64,000 nucleotides of DNA from Haliclystus octoradiatus (GCA_916610825.1 OU744453.1:18006241-18070240); one strand, 5' to 3'; positions 53,701-63,906 are shown, counted from the first letter of the stretch. Notes: generated by a model from the letters alone, not told the origin. A program made the numbers and translations.

Positions 53701-56700
53701 TGACATAACCACTGCGAAAAACAGTTCCGGAGTTCATAAACAGTTCATGAACGTTAAATGGCTCTGATTTTCATGAACCTCACAGACAGTTCATGAACAG
53801 TTCATGATCAGTTCATGAAAATTCAGGGCCATTTAACGTTTATGAACTGTTCATGAACTGTTCGTGAACTCCTGAACTGTTTTCGCAGGGGAATACTTTG
53901 TAAATTCAAATGTGTTCTTAAAGCATTTACATATTTTCTTGATTCCAGAACAGTATCGCTCAATCAAAAATGCTTTGCTTCTTTCTTCGATTTTCTATGT
54001 GGAGGTATTGGAATGATTCTTGATCATTTTATTGAAAAATAATTATAATTGTGTACAGGGTTCGACAAATGTAGGGATCCCGTAATCCTAGATTCCGGAA
54101 GGCTAGAGAAAATTCAGAAGAAAATTGATTTTTTATGATATATTGGTCAAACCTCAACAAAGATATTAAGAAGAAAATGTTAGAGTACCTCTAGGATTCT
54201 AGAAGGCTGGACCGCTTAAGTCGGACCCTGATCGTTTAAGATTCTTATAAAGTCAGCATGGAGGAGGCAGAAAACACAGAGTAATCTCATGTAAATACTT
54301 TTATAATGTTAATACAACATCTAATGAACTGTTCGTGAAAATTTGGTGAACTGAATTCACAGGGAAACACTTTACGCAGATGTATTATTGAGACTACCCC
54401 TAAGAAAACAGTTCAGGAGTTTATGAACAGTTCATCAACAGTTCAAGAAAATTGGAGCCTTCTAACGTTCATGAACTGTTCATGAACTCCTGAACTGTTA
54501 ATGAACTGAATTCACTGGGAAACACTTTACGCAGATGTATTATTGAGACTACCCCTAAGAAAACAGTTCAGGAGTTTATGAACAGTTCATGAACAGTTCA
54601 AGAAAAATGGAGCCTTCTAACGTTCATGAACTGTTCATGAACTCCTGAACTGTTAATGAACTGAATTCACTGGGAAACACTTTACGCAGATGTATTATTG
54701 AGACTACCCCTAAGAAAACAGTTCAGGAGTTAATGAACAGTTCATGAACAGTTCAAGAAAATTGGAGCCTTCTAACGTTCATGAACTGTTCATGAACTCC
54801 TGAACTGTTAATGAACTGAATTCACAGGGAAACACTTTACGCAGATGTATTATTGAGACTTCCCTGCGAAAACAGTTCAGGAGTTCATGAACAGTTCATG
54901 AACGGTTCAGGAAAATTGGAGCCATTCAACGTTCATAAACTGTTCATGAACTGTTCATGAACTCCTGAACTGTTTTTCGCAGGCACAAGGGCGTGCTACG
55001 ATAACCAATATCATATTTAAATCCTAGAAATTTCTAGGTGATATCCTCAATCCTCATCATAGCAATCATACCCATCCATCAATTAATAATTCATATTTAA
55101 TTCACTTATTATCATAATAATTATTTTTATTTATTATAGTGATTTTACGTTTATCAAATAAGCCTCTCCCAGATCATTTAAAAGTGGTAAGAATATGTCT
55201 ATCCAAATGCCACAATATTTATTCTGAGTACTACTAGAGTAAAACCAGTTGAGGAGTTCATGAACTGTTCATGAACTGTTCATAAAGTCCTGAACTGTGT
55301 AGGCTATCAAACAGTTGATTGTGAGGTTTGGATAAAGTAACCACTATAAGGCGTTGGACCTCGGCCCGCAGGGTCTTGGGTTCAATCCCTGGTAGAAGCA
55401 CTATTGGTTGGCGTCAGGAAAGGCGTCCGGCCAAATAAACCTGTACTTAACTCTAGAAATATTAACAAACTAACCAACCACTCCGATGAAAAAATAAAAC
55501 GCAAGTAGCTTGCCCGGACAGTTTGTGGTAAAATGATTTATACGAATGGTTAATTATGTAGGAATTTCAATCTTGAGACATTGCTGGACAGAAATGAAAA
55601 ATAATGTTTATGGGCTTATTTCAAATATGACATCCTTTGCTTTTAAGCAATTCTGACTAACAAGTTAAATCATCTCATATCATTTCTTTCATTACATTAT
55701 TTGTAGGTAGATGAACAAAACCACTATCTGATTCTTCATTTTCTCAAGCATCAGCTGTGGAAGGTTTGTAATAACAACTTTAAACCTATTCCACACCCCT
55801 GCGAAAACAGTTCAGGAGTTTATGAACGTTAAATGGCCCAAATTTTCATTTCATGAACTGTTCATGAACAATTCAGGAAAATTGGAGCCCTTTAACGTTT
55901 ATTCACGAACTCCTAAACTGTTTTTCGCATGGGCATTCCCCTGTACTCTATCTTACCATTGGCTGTTTCGTATAGGGGGCATGTAACTTTTTAGTGAATG
56001 GTGTGATGTGCTCATCACAAACAATCAAAATGACCAATCGCAGCTTAGCATGTGCGACCTGCTCATGAACAGATTCAGTTTCAATTATGTCTTCTCACAT
56101 TAAATTAATGTCACATTCTGCATTTGGGTCTTTGATATTTCTACGACCTTCAGCTATGAATATTGTTCAGCTATTGAACTGTGTTTTTCGTGTCGCAGGA
56201 GAGTTCATATTTGATTTAGTTCAAGGGTATGTTAAATTAATCAGCAATTTTTAAGTTTGTTGGCAGTCATTTATCTGTGGGTATATCTGGTTGAATTTAT
56301 TGAATTTGAATTATTAACTGAAACCCTGCAAAAAAACATGAATTCCTGAATTGTTTTTCGCAGGGGCGTGTTATGTGTTTGGAAGAAAAATGTAAAGTAA
56401 ATTGCGAACATTGTTTCAATGCGTTTTGATGTGTTGTGTTTTTTTCTTCAATGTTCTAGAAATATGATAGTACTGAATATGACATTGAGAAAGTCAGCCA
56501 GGTAAATAATATTTAATATATCAAATGTACCCCTGTGAAAACAGTTCAGGAGTTCATGAACCCTCACAGACAGTTCATGAACATTAAATGACTCCAATTT
56601 TCCTGAACTGTTCATGAACAGTTGATGAACCCTCACAGAGAGTTCATGAAATTTGTGGCTATTTAACGTTCATGAACTGTTCATGAACTGTTCATGAAAA

Positions 56701-59700
56701 TTTGTGGCTATTTAATGTTCATGAACTGTTCATTAACTGTTCATAAAAATTTGGGGCTATTTAACGTTCATAAACTGTTCATGAACTCCTGAACTGTTTT
56801 TCGCAGAGGTAGTGATTATTTTAAAAACCGAGCCTATAATAATTATGGATTGACTCATAAATTAATTAAAATGTTTATCTTGAAAAGTTCAGTCTTTTAC
56901 AACATTTAGCCATGCTTTTCAGCAAATGAATAAGTAATTTAACAAAGACATAATAATTCAACAAAAATATGTTTCTCTTTTTAAAAGACTAACGTTGTGA
57001 ATTGTTTATCTCCTTCAATGGCGTTAATGATTATGATATTGAATTGAAATTGAATTTTTAATTGTTAAATCAAAATTTAAACAACCTCAATTCTGAAATT
57101 TGTTCTATTTTATGAAAGGATGTCTGTATTCATATTTACATTCAGGAAAGTTAAGCCTGGTTCCCATATAGAAAATTTTCCTACTTCGTTGACTGCGACA
57201 TTTGCCTGGGTCAAAGCTGTAGACATTTTATGATCTGTATTCGGAGTTCAACTTTGAAATGACGCAGGCAAGACTAATGATATCCGGTCGAAACAATAGA
57301 AAAAATATCATTAAATGCCTACGGCTGTGACCCAGGCAAATGTCGCAGGCAACGACGCAGGAAAATTTGCTATATGGAAACCAGGCTTCAGGAGACACAG
57401 GAAGTGTTAAAAGCAATCGCAATTTCACAGTGAATTGTGTTTACGAACCTTGGTTTTTCTATGGTGATTTGGCGTCATAACTGTAAACCAATCAGATCGA
57501 TCAAATCAATGTCGTTATAATATGTCAATGTCATTTCTCTCATTTGATGAGAAATGGAAACATAATCCATTTCCTTCTGAATTTTTGCCAGCCTTCCAGA
57601 AATCTAGTTGCTGGGTTTTAGCAGGCCCTGTTTGGGTGCAGAGGTCAATTATCTTATACAACTGAGTAAGCCTATTATTATTTTCTGTGTTTTTTTTTAT
57701 TTTCAACATTTTTTTTAGTATTTAAAGAATGAAGATCTAGATGCACCGAAGGTATTTAATATAGAAAAGTTCAAATTGTGGGATCATTGTTTTGAAAAGT
57801 TAATCATTCATGTGTTCCAACAGTTACCTCCCCTGCGAAAATAGTTCAGGAGTTCATGAACAGTTCATGAACCCTCACAGACAGTTCATGAACAGTTCAT
57901 GGACAGTTCACAAACAGTTTATGAAAATTTGAGGCCATTTAATGTTCATGAACTGTTCATGAACTCCTGAACTGTTTTTGCAGGGGCTGGTACAGACATT
58001 AATTATTATTTCTATTATTTCTCAGAATTTCGACGGCAAAGCCTGGTTTGATTTTACACAGGACGTTCAAAATACAGCTGGTAATAAAACAACATATAAA
58101 GAATCCCCTGCAAAAAATAGTTGAGAAGTTCATGAACCTCAACGAACAGTTCATGAACTGTTCATGAAAATTTGGGGCGATTTAACGTTCATGGACTCCT
58201 GAGCTGTTTTTCGGGGGGTATAACATTATATCTTTGTTAGGACCTCCCCTGCGAAAAACAGTTTAGGAGTTCATGAACAGTTCATGAACTGTTCATGAAC
58301 TCCTGAACTGTTTCGCAGGGGCTATTATATATAACATTATATCTTTTGAAATAAACAATTTAAATTCAATATTCACAACAGGTTTCAGGGTAATCATGGG
58401 ACTTTTCTTTACTGCTTACACCCCCCTCGGTGTTATGGATTAATAGTAGGGTATTAAAGCAAGGTAGAAATACGAGGGTTTGCATTAGGAATAGAAATAG
58501 TAATCAGTGTTGTGTAACCCTGCGAAAAACAGTTCAGGAGTTCATGAACAGTTCTCGCATGGGAAAGAACCCCTGTGAAAATTTCATGAACGGTTTATGA
58601 ATTTTAAATGGCTTAATTTTTATAAACTTAGTCCCTGAAATTGCTAGAGTTCATGAACACAGAAGAATAATTGTTTGTAAAAGTTCATGAACTATTCATG
58701 AACGGCTCATGAACTTTTATGAATAATTACTTTTGCGCACCTTGATGGTTAAGCAATTCATAACATTAACAAGGATATATTTAACCTACTTCGACTATAC
58801 AGCATTTAAAATGCTTTTACTTCAATTTTTCCATTCAACTTCAAGTTTTCCATTTTCTCCACCTGCTTTAAATTTAATAGTCAGTGAAATTGCCAAAATA
58901 TTTAATCCACCTACCGTACATTAAATATTCTACATAATTTATAATTGTTTTAGACTTCTTGAGACAAGACTATTGACATGAATTCTTGGGAACAATCAAA
59001 ATGCTTTAGAATTCTGTCTATTTAGTATCATAATTCTGAAGACAGGGATTGTTTTGAAGCTTAGGTGACTTGAATTTCAAATAAAATAAAATTTTGAAAG
59101 CCAACAATGCATGTCTACATAAAACAAAATATGTGTTTGATGTGTTTAATATGAATCTGTGCTGGTTTTCCAGATACAAGGTACTCTGCACTCTATGGTA
59201 ACCTTCCTATCAAATTTCTATCGATTATTAGAAATACCCAACTGCCACCATGATTGTGTGTGTCATCATCCCCGTTCATTGGATAGTCTCTGTTGAAAAA
59301 AGTTCATGAACTGTTCATAAGTGTTCATGAGGTTGACAAACCCACTAATTTTTTTTCGCAGCGGAAATTATCAATTCTTCAATGTTTATGTTTTTCAGGT
59401 GGTGAAATATTTGTTGCAAATTCAAGATCTTCGTTGAATGGATTATTCGTGAAATTAGAAGAAAACGTTTTAAATATCTTTAAATCTGACACGGTAAGTT
59501 GTTACTTAACACTAACGGCTAATTTGTATAACGGCTAACGGCTAACGGCTATAAAACATCCTCTGTAGAAACAGTTCATGAACTTTATATTGACTTAAAT
59601 TTCCATAAACCATTCATGAAAAAGGTTTGTGAAAATTGGACCATTTATCATTCATGAACTGTTTATAATGTGTTCATGAACATTTTCATGGAAGTTTGTA

Positions 59701-62700
59701 AAAGTTCATGAACTCGACTAACTTTTCGCATGGGACCAGAGAGACTCTTGATAAAGGATGCAGATATAATATATAATCTCTCTCCTTTTGTGAGGTTTAT
59801 TTAGAAAATTAATTTTTTTTATTGTAGCTGGAAAGATCATTTGAAACAATAGAAAGTTTCACGTTGATAGAGAAACAGTGAGTTACAATATCAATCATAT
59901 GCAGTATATGTATTTTAGAATATTAATCAATTAAAGTTAGGGATGCTATTTTCATGTTGAGATTTTTAGTAATCTTCATTTTCAAATACTGACCTATTAA
60001 TTAAAACAATGTTTAATAGGACTTATAAAAATTGAAAATCAAAATTCTACCTTAACTAACCCCCTGCGAAAACAGTTTAAGTGTTCATGAACAGTTCATG
60101 AACTGTTTTTCGCAGAGAAGTGCATTGATTGTTTTGCCAAGTTTTTTTTTCGATAAACATATAAGTATTTCTTGATAAATAAGCATTTACTAATGTGAGC
60201 GCGATAAGATCAGCACGACTATCAAGCAATCGATTGTAAGAAAGAAATATCCAATAATCGTGTTGTTGTTATGGACGAATGCTCGGTAGTTGCGGTGATC
60301 TTATCGCTCTCACTTGTCGTGATGGGAAGTTTTACAGTAAGACGTCACTTAACTTTCATTCTCCGCTTTTTAAGATTTGAAATTCTCACTTTTTCAAATG
60401 CTTACTTCTCAAAAAATACCTACAGTATCCGTTTATCGAAAAAATAAACTTGCCAAAGTAACCAATTCACATAGCACAACAAGTTGATTAAGGGAAAATT
60501 CGAGTTTTAATTTTCTGTGAGTCAACCATATTGTTCATAAGCAATCGAAAGCTATGACGCTTATGTACGATTAATTACGATTCACAGAAAAATCTATCTG
60601 CTATTGCAGTTTTAGAATGATGGTTTTAAAGTATTGAGAAGATTTAAAAAAGATTACATAAAGACAAAGTATTATCTGCTCTCAAATCAAAGCCGAATAT
60701 TTTGCTGTTTTTAAATTTTTATACAATTTATAATAACTTGTTACTGTTCAGAACAACATTGGATACCGCTTAAATTATTGAAAATCTATTCAAACACATA
60801 AACTGGGCAAACAATGTCAGAAACCTGATAAGGTATCCAAGAAAACCACATCTGATTAATTCCCCATTCCCCTTTAATGATCCAATGATATTGCATTGTT
60901 TCTGTTTGTTTTTTTTTAACATAGGAATGATGATCATGAAGATAATTGTTCATTCAAATTTTCATTGTAAGTTTTATTTTATCATATATTAATTTACTTA
61001 TTTGTTTATATATATTTGATGACACAATTCACAGAATAAATGCATATGTATAGCATTATGCTTCTATTAATAAGGTGTTGCGACGACAATCGTGTTTTGG
61101 TTCATAGGGCAGCCCCTGCGAAAACAGTTCATGAACTGTCTGTGAGGGTTCATGAACTGTTCATGAACAGTTCATGAGCAGTTCATGAACAGTTCAGAAA
61201 AATTGGAGCCATTTAACGTTCATGAACTGTTCATGAACTCCTGAACTGGTTTTCTCAGGGGAAGTGCGTCTTTTAGCTTTTGAGTGTCTCGCAATATTCC
61301 AAGTTTTGGTATCAGAGAACCTTAACATAATGCTACTGTGCAAACCTTTTTGTTAATAAAACATATATTCAGACAATACTAAACGGGCGATCCGATTCCA
61401 TCAAAGCAAAACTACCCCCAAGTCTTTATTTTAATAGTAAACCTTTATAATTGTAAATTTCACCCTGTAAATAGATAGAACTTAATTTTTGTATACCATA
61501 ACTTGAAAATGGTTAAGGAATGTAGCCGAAACGTTGTTAAAAATAAAAATTCACTATAATGCCACTGACGTTTTCGATCAAAACATATATTATTACTATT
61601 AAAAAAATTTACCCATTAGTTCAATTTCTTCCTACAGTAAGTCTACCCTTCATGTCTTCGTAATATTTTGCCTTTCTTCGAATCACAGATCCAGGGGTAT
61701 TCTTCCAAACCATTTTCAATTGTTTTAAAAGCTATGATTTTTGAACTCATTATCAAAATCCATTCTGCTTTTTTGCAAACCATTGTGATTTTGTCGTCAT
61801 TTATATTTTGTTATCTTCTTATGAATGATTGGGTATTATGCCTATAACATTGAAAGTTACCCCTTAGAAAAACAGTTCAGGAGTTCATGAACAGTTCATG
61901 AGCTCCTGAACTGTTTTCACAGGGGTAGCTCAAATTAGTTGTTATGATCAACCAAGATGACGCAAGGAAGAATGATTCAAAATTCTAATGTTTGAAAATA
62001 TTATTATCAATCATTAAGATGATTAACTAGTTTATATACAATTATTTTGAGGTTTTGAGTGTTTTCATCTCCAACATGATTTCTAGAACAACTAGCAGGG
62101 TTGTTTTAGCTTGTGTGATCCAAACATGGGAATTATAATTTCAAAAAATAGCTTTGAAACTAAGTTCATGAAATTTGAGTGTAGTTCATGACCCCTGCGA
62201 AAATAGTTCAGGAGTCCATGAACAGTTCATGAACGTTAAATGGCTCCAATTTTCCTGAACTGTTCATGACCAGTTCATGAACGTTAAATGGCCCCAAATT
62301 TTCATGAACTGTTCATGAACAGGAAAATTGGAGCCATTTGACTTCCATAAACTGTTCATGGACTGTTCATGAACTGTTCATGAACTCCTGAACTGTTTTA
62401 CGCAGGGGAAATGATGACTTTGAGTTCATCAAAGTTCATTAATGAACTGTAAGATATAATGTACTATAATTCTTTGAAGTATTCCTCACAGTTCTTGAAC
62501 TGTTCATGAACTTGATCTTCAGGGATTAACATTCATGGACTGTGTTTTACAAAGGAAAGCCTTATTGATATCAAGGCAGACCATTAACCTTTATGCCTAA
62601 TTATCAATCTTATTTACAATCTCCTTGTGACTGTGCTGTGATAAGAATGTAATTTATATCTTCAACTTTACATCGTTGGCTTCTACTTTCAGTTTACCCA

Positions 62701-63392
62701 CCAATGACTCATCTTCTATTATATTGTCATGGCTACCATGTTCGTGTTCCAGTAATGAATTTTATATTGGAAAGTTTGAACAAAGTATATCGGAAGATGA
62801 TCAAAGGTATTGATTCATAATTTAACTATCAAATGGATTATAACTTGTCATGGGGGGGGGGGGTAGCTTCATATGGTGGATATACTGAGATGTGCCATGT
62901 ATATATTGAGGGTACTTTTTCATGATTTTTGGATTAATTTGGGTATATGTTATGTCATTTTCAAAATGTTGTGCGTATTTATCTCAATGAGCAAAACATG
63001 TTGATGTAAACCCACAAAGCTGTATTAATTCTTAAATATGCGTTGATGAAATTTATTTTGGTATAAAAGATTTTTATAGTTTTACATGAACTGTTCATAA
63101 ACTTTGTTGAATAGTTCATAGACACCTTGTAAACAGTTCATGGATGTTAAACGACACAATTTTGAAGGATTTTTTTATCAAATGTTCATGAACACCTTAT
63201 AAACAGTTCATGAATAATTCCATAAAAACTGGGCCATTTAGCATTCATGAACTGTTTTCACATGGATACTCCACATATCATTATTATATTACTATTAAAT
63301 ATTTGTGTGCATATCAGGTATAGATATGACTGCGCATGTCATCCACTCATTCTCAGCTCACTTGTTGACAACGTATCATCGGATGAGGAAAC
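41780..63392 (+). CDS. ANAPC4: ANAPC4 (APC/C subunit 4), 26 exons in window, 3' end missing
   Basis: Exons: 41780-41896, 42340-42433, 43377-43491, 44212-44286, 44518-44556, 45196-45226, 46893-46976, 47825-47926, 49382-49465, 50024-50110, 50884-50948, 51471-51513, 52011-52087, 53006-53106, 53622-53673, 53949-54004, 55140-55186, 55707-55763, 56460-56501, 57719-57751, 58026-58080, 59399-59493, 59828-59877, 60925-60966, 62693-62806, 63318-63392. All borders are GT-AG and all phases agree, giving 610 codons. N-terminal WD40 half: TSFLWNPKSDLITFLMKDGE, SLCWNPEGS, VFACGFEDGTLRML, CLSSDLGTFSIVT. Helical half: LHYHLVELRGMARWKSRFG, EYDIEKVSQYLKNEDLDAP. Known: APC4 bridges the platform of the anaphase-promoting complex, a ubiquitin ligase that drives mitotic exit. 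Human APC4 is about 808 aa, so about 200 residues lie beyond the right edge. Most larger introns hold CCCCTGCG MITEs. Confidence 0.93.
42784..42957. mobile_element. pogo/Tigger-like MITE (ANAPC4 intron 2)
   Basis: CAGTAAAACCTGTATATAAC at the left, ATAATAGGTTTTACTG at the right, TA on both flanks. It is a sister of the copy at 7446. Confidence 0.78.
43193..43330 (+). repeat. Degraded family A SINE
   Basis: GGCCGCAGAGTATTAGATTT and later ACAGGAAAGGCATCTGGC resemble the SINE A head and body. Confidence 0.45.
43816..43999. mobile_element. CCCCTGCG palindromic MITE (ANAPC4 intron 3)
   Basis: CCCCTGCGAAAAACAGTTCA to TTTTCGCAGGGG, with AG on both flanks. The preceding 43590-43810 is further decayed TTCATGAAC sequence. 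Confidence 0.9.
44314..44438. mobile_element. CCCCTGCG palindromic MITE (ANAPC4 intron 4)
   Basis: CCCCTGTGAAAACAGTTCAG to TTTTCGCAGGGG, flanked by TT on both sides. It takes up more than half of a 231-bp intron. Confidence 0.92.
45298..45640 (+). repeat. Family A SINE interrupted by a MITE
   Basis: Head GGCCTTCGTGTAATGGTTAA with B box GGGTTCAATCGC, interrupted at 45375-45488, then TTGGTTGGCGCCAGGAAGGG and the A-rich tail. It lies in ANAPC4 intron 6. Confidence 0.85.
45375..45488. mobile_element. CCCCTGCG MITE nested in a SINE
   Basis: CCCCTACGAAAATCAGTTCA to TATTTTCACAGGGG with TA on both flanks (45373-45374, 45489-45490). The SINE resumes directly afterwards, which fixes the element ends. 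Confidence 0.93.
46084..46149. repeat. Decayed short CCCCTGCG MITE
   Basis: CCCCCTGCAAAAACAG to TGTTTTTGCAAGGGCC. Ends are imperfect. Confidence 0.5.
46391..46783 (+). repeat. 192-bp direct duplication of TTCATGAAC-rich sequence
   Basis: The block starting TGAACGTTCATGAACTGTTC at 46391 recurs at 46583 almost unchanged over 192 bp. The unit is itself made of TGAACT/TTCATGA steps. Confidence 0.9.
47074..47250. mobile_element. CCCCTGCG MITE (ANAPC4 intron 7)
   Basis: CCCCTGCGAAAAAAGTTCAG to TTTTTTGCAGGGG with AT on both flanks. Confidence 0.85.
47717..47792 (-). repeat. Family A SINE head, minus strand
   Basis: Read in reverse it gives GGGCCATAGTGTAGTATAGT and CCCGCAGGGTCTTGAGG. It ends shortly before ANAPC4 exon 8. 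Confidence 0.6.
48240..49280 (+). repeat. 125-bp minisatellite, about eight units, MITE-derived
   Basis: TTGGGGGTTCCTTAACAG recurs at exact 125-bp steps (48381, 48506, 48631, 48756, 48881, 49006, 49131, about 49256). Units differ by a few bases and contain the TTCATGAAC motifs of the CCCCTGCG MITE. It lies in ANAPC4 intron 8. Confidence 0.95.
50143..50278. mobile_element. CCCCTGCG MITE (ANAPC4 intron 10)
   Basis: CCCCTGCGAAAACAGTTTAG to TGTTTTTCGCAGGGG with AG on both flanks. It begins 33 bp after exon 10. Confidence 0.92.
50340..50515 (+). repeat. Degraded family A SINE
   Basis: TCGGCCTCCAGGGTCTTAAG, TTCAATATCCCTGGCAG and a GCATCTGAAAGGCATCTGG body. Confidence 0.5.
50663..50813. mobile_element. 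hAT-like MITE, CAGGGTCCGACAAA family (truncated ends)
   Basis: TTCGACAAAAGTGGGGATCC with inner GGATCCTAGATCCTGGAAGG and a right side TTAACCTTTTGTCAGG. Confidence 0.6.
51661..51980. repeat. Decayed CCCCTGCG-family sequence (ANAPC4 intron 12)
   Basis: CCCCTGCGTAAAACATTCCA opens a left end, and TTCATGAAC-type units recur at 51770-51960. The right end is lost or rearranged. Confidence 0.6.
52563..52740 (+). repeat. Diverged family A SINE
   Basis: GGGCATTGGACTTCGGCCTG, a B-box-like GGTTTCATCCC and ACTATTGGTTGGCATCA. Confidence 0.6.
52777..52945. mobile_element. pogo-like MITE, second subfamily (ANAPC4 intron 13)
   Basis: CAGTCGAACTCGGTTAATAT and its inverse (ATATTAAGCAAGTTCGACTG) with TA on both flanks. 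Confidence 0.8.
53709..53891. mobile_element. CCCCTGCG MITE (ANAPC4 intron 15)
   Basis: CCACTGCGAAAAACAGTTCC to TTTTCGCAGGGG with AA on both flanks. It fills most of a 275-bp intron. Confidence 0.9.
54056..54231. mobile_element. hAT-like MITE, CAGGGTCCGACAAA family
   Basis: CAGGGTTCGACAAATG to AAGTCGGACCCTG. Flanking 8-mers ATTGTGTA and ATCGTTTA agree at six positions. Confidence 0.78.
54340..54984 (+). repeat. 155-bp tandem array containing CCCCTGCG MITE sequence
   Basis: GGGAAACACTTTACGCAG recurs at 54362, 54517, 54672 and 54827, exactly 155 bp apart. Each unit joins about 45 bp of unique intron to a MITE body (CCCCTAAGAAAACAG...). The last unit carries a fuller copy ending TGTTTTTCGCAGG. 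It lies in ANAPC4 intron 16. Confidence 0.95.
55325..55540 (+). repeat. Family A SINE (ANAPC4 intron 17)
   Basis: GTTGGACCTCGGCCCGCAGG, B box GGGTTCAATCCC, TTGGTTGGCGTCAGGAAAGG and the CTAACCAACCACTCCG stretch. The first few head bases are replaced. Confidence 0.82.
55796..55933. mobile_element. CCCCTGCG MITE (ANAPC4 intron 18)
   Basis: CCCCTGCGAAAACAGTTCAG to TTTTTCGCATGGG with CA on both flanks. It starts 32 bp after exon 18. Confidence 0.9.
56530..56809. mobile_element. CCCCTGCG MITE, long form (ANAPC4 intron 19)
   Basis: CCCCTGTGAAAACAGTTCAG to TTTTTCGCAGAGG with TA on both flanks. It contains three internal repeats of the GGCTATTTAA..GTTCATGAACTG unit, so it has expanded inside. Confidence 0.9.
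57155..57386. mobile_element. MITE with GCCTGGTTCCCATATAG termini
   Basis: GCCTGGTTCCCATATAG and inverse CTATATGGAAACCAGGC, with long inner arms around ACATTTGCCTGGGTCA. Flanks TTAA and TTCA suggest a TTAA target (piggyBac- or Kolobok-like). Confidence 0.75.
57830..57986. mobile_element. CCCCTGCG MITE (ANAPC4 intron 20)
   Basis: CCCCTGCGAAAATAGTTCAG to CTGTTTTTGCAGGGG with CT on both flanks. It occupies more than half of the 274-bp intron. Confidence 0.92.
58105..58218. mobile_element. CCCCTGCG MITE with altered right end
   Basis: CCCCTGCAAAAAATAGTTGA to CTGTTTTTCGGGGGG. Flanks do not match clearly. Confidence 0.75.
58246..58321. mobile_element. CCCCTGCG MITE, 76-bp minimal form
   Basis: CCCCTGCGAAAAACAGTTTA to CTGTTTCGCAGGGG, CT on both flanks, nearly a perfect palindrome. 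Confidence 0.93.
58518..58563. mobile_element. CCCCTGCG MITE, 46-bp internal-deletion form
   Basis: CCCTGCGAAAAACAGTTCAG to ACAGTTCTCGCATGGG with AA on both flanks. Confidence 0.8.
60061..60117. mobile_element. CCCCTGCG MITE, short form (ANAPC4 intron 23)
   Basis: CCCCTGCGAAAACAGTTTAA to CTGTTTTTCGCAGAG. Flanks do not match. Confidence 0.75.
60133..60462. repeat. Large foldback element (ANAPC4 intron 23)
   Basis: Outer arms: TTTTGCCAAGTTTTTTTTTT CGATAAAC against the inverse of GTTTATCGAAAAAATAAACT TGCCAAAG. Inner arms: GTGAGCGCGATAAGATCA (60195-60212) inverted at 60296-60313. The arms are diverged, so the element is old. Confidence 0.65.
61113..61261. mobile_element. CCCCTGCG MITE (ANAPC4 intron 24)
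   Basis: CCCCTGCGAAAACAGTTCAT to CTGGTTTTCTCAGGGG. Flanks AG and AA. Confidence 0.85.
61860..61925. mobile_element. CCCCTGCG MITE, short form
   Basis: CCCCTTAGAAAAACAGTTCA to CTGTTTTCACAGGGG with TA on both flanks. Confidence 0.9.
62192..62408. mobile_element. CCCCTGCG MITE (ANAPC4 intron 24)
   Basis: CCCCTGCGAAAATAGTTCAG to CTGTTTTACGCAGGGG. Flanks GA and AA. Internal duplication of the GTTAAATGG..TTTTC block. Confidence 0.85.
62853..62950 (+). repeat. One-ended relative of the GGGGG-TAACTCC MITE
   Basis: A run of G followed by TAGCTTCATATGG and a T-rich body containing TTTTTGGATTAATTTGGGTA, resembling the elements at 11780 and 22118. No right end was found. Confidence 0.4.
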
Positions 63393-63586
63393 GTAAGTTT
63401 TATTTAATCAGCAGTTGTGTTTCTAAATGTAGAAAATAAACTCTAACGTTATGACCCTATATGCAACAGTCATCTTTTCTATGTGATTACTCTATCCTAA
63501 TTACCATTACAGTACATGCATCTGAGGGTTGCTTAACTGGAGATGGCTTTCAGAGTTATTTGTCTTTCCTTTTTCTTATAGCCTTA

Positions 63587-63660
63587 TGGGGGACTCAGTG
63601 TAGTGATTAGAATGTTCACGCAGGGTCTGGGCCCAGTTCAACTCCCTTGCAGTATCATTA
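63587..63660 (+). repeat. Family A SINE head, cut by a MITE
   Basis: GGGGGACTCAGTGTAGTGAT and GCAGGGTCTGGGCCCAGTTC. The sequence runs into the MITE at 63661. Confidence 0.55.
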
Positions 63661-63876
63661 CCCCTGCAAAAACAGTTCAGGAGTTCATGAACAGTTCATG
63701 AACGTTAAATGGCCCCAAATTTCCATCAACAAATCATGAACTGTTCATGTCTGTCTGTGAGGGTTCATGAACAGTTCATGAGCAGTTCATGAACAGTTCA
63801 GGAAAATTGGAGCCATTTAACGTTTGTGAACTGTTCATGAACTGTTCATGAACTCCTGAACTGTTTTTCGCAGGGG
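63661..63876. mobile_element. CCCCTGCG MITE, downstream of ANAPC4 exon 26
   Basis: CCCCTGCAAAAACAGTTCAG to CTGTTTTTCGCAGGGG with TA on both flanks. Confidence 0.92.
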
Positions 63877-63906
63877 TAAGTTTGAGTTATTAAGACATTG
63901 CAGAGA

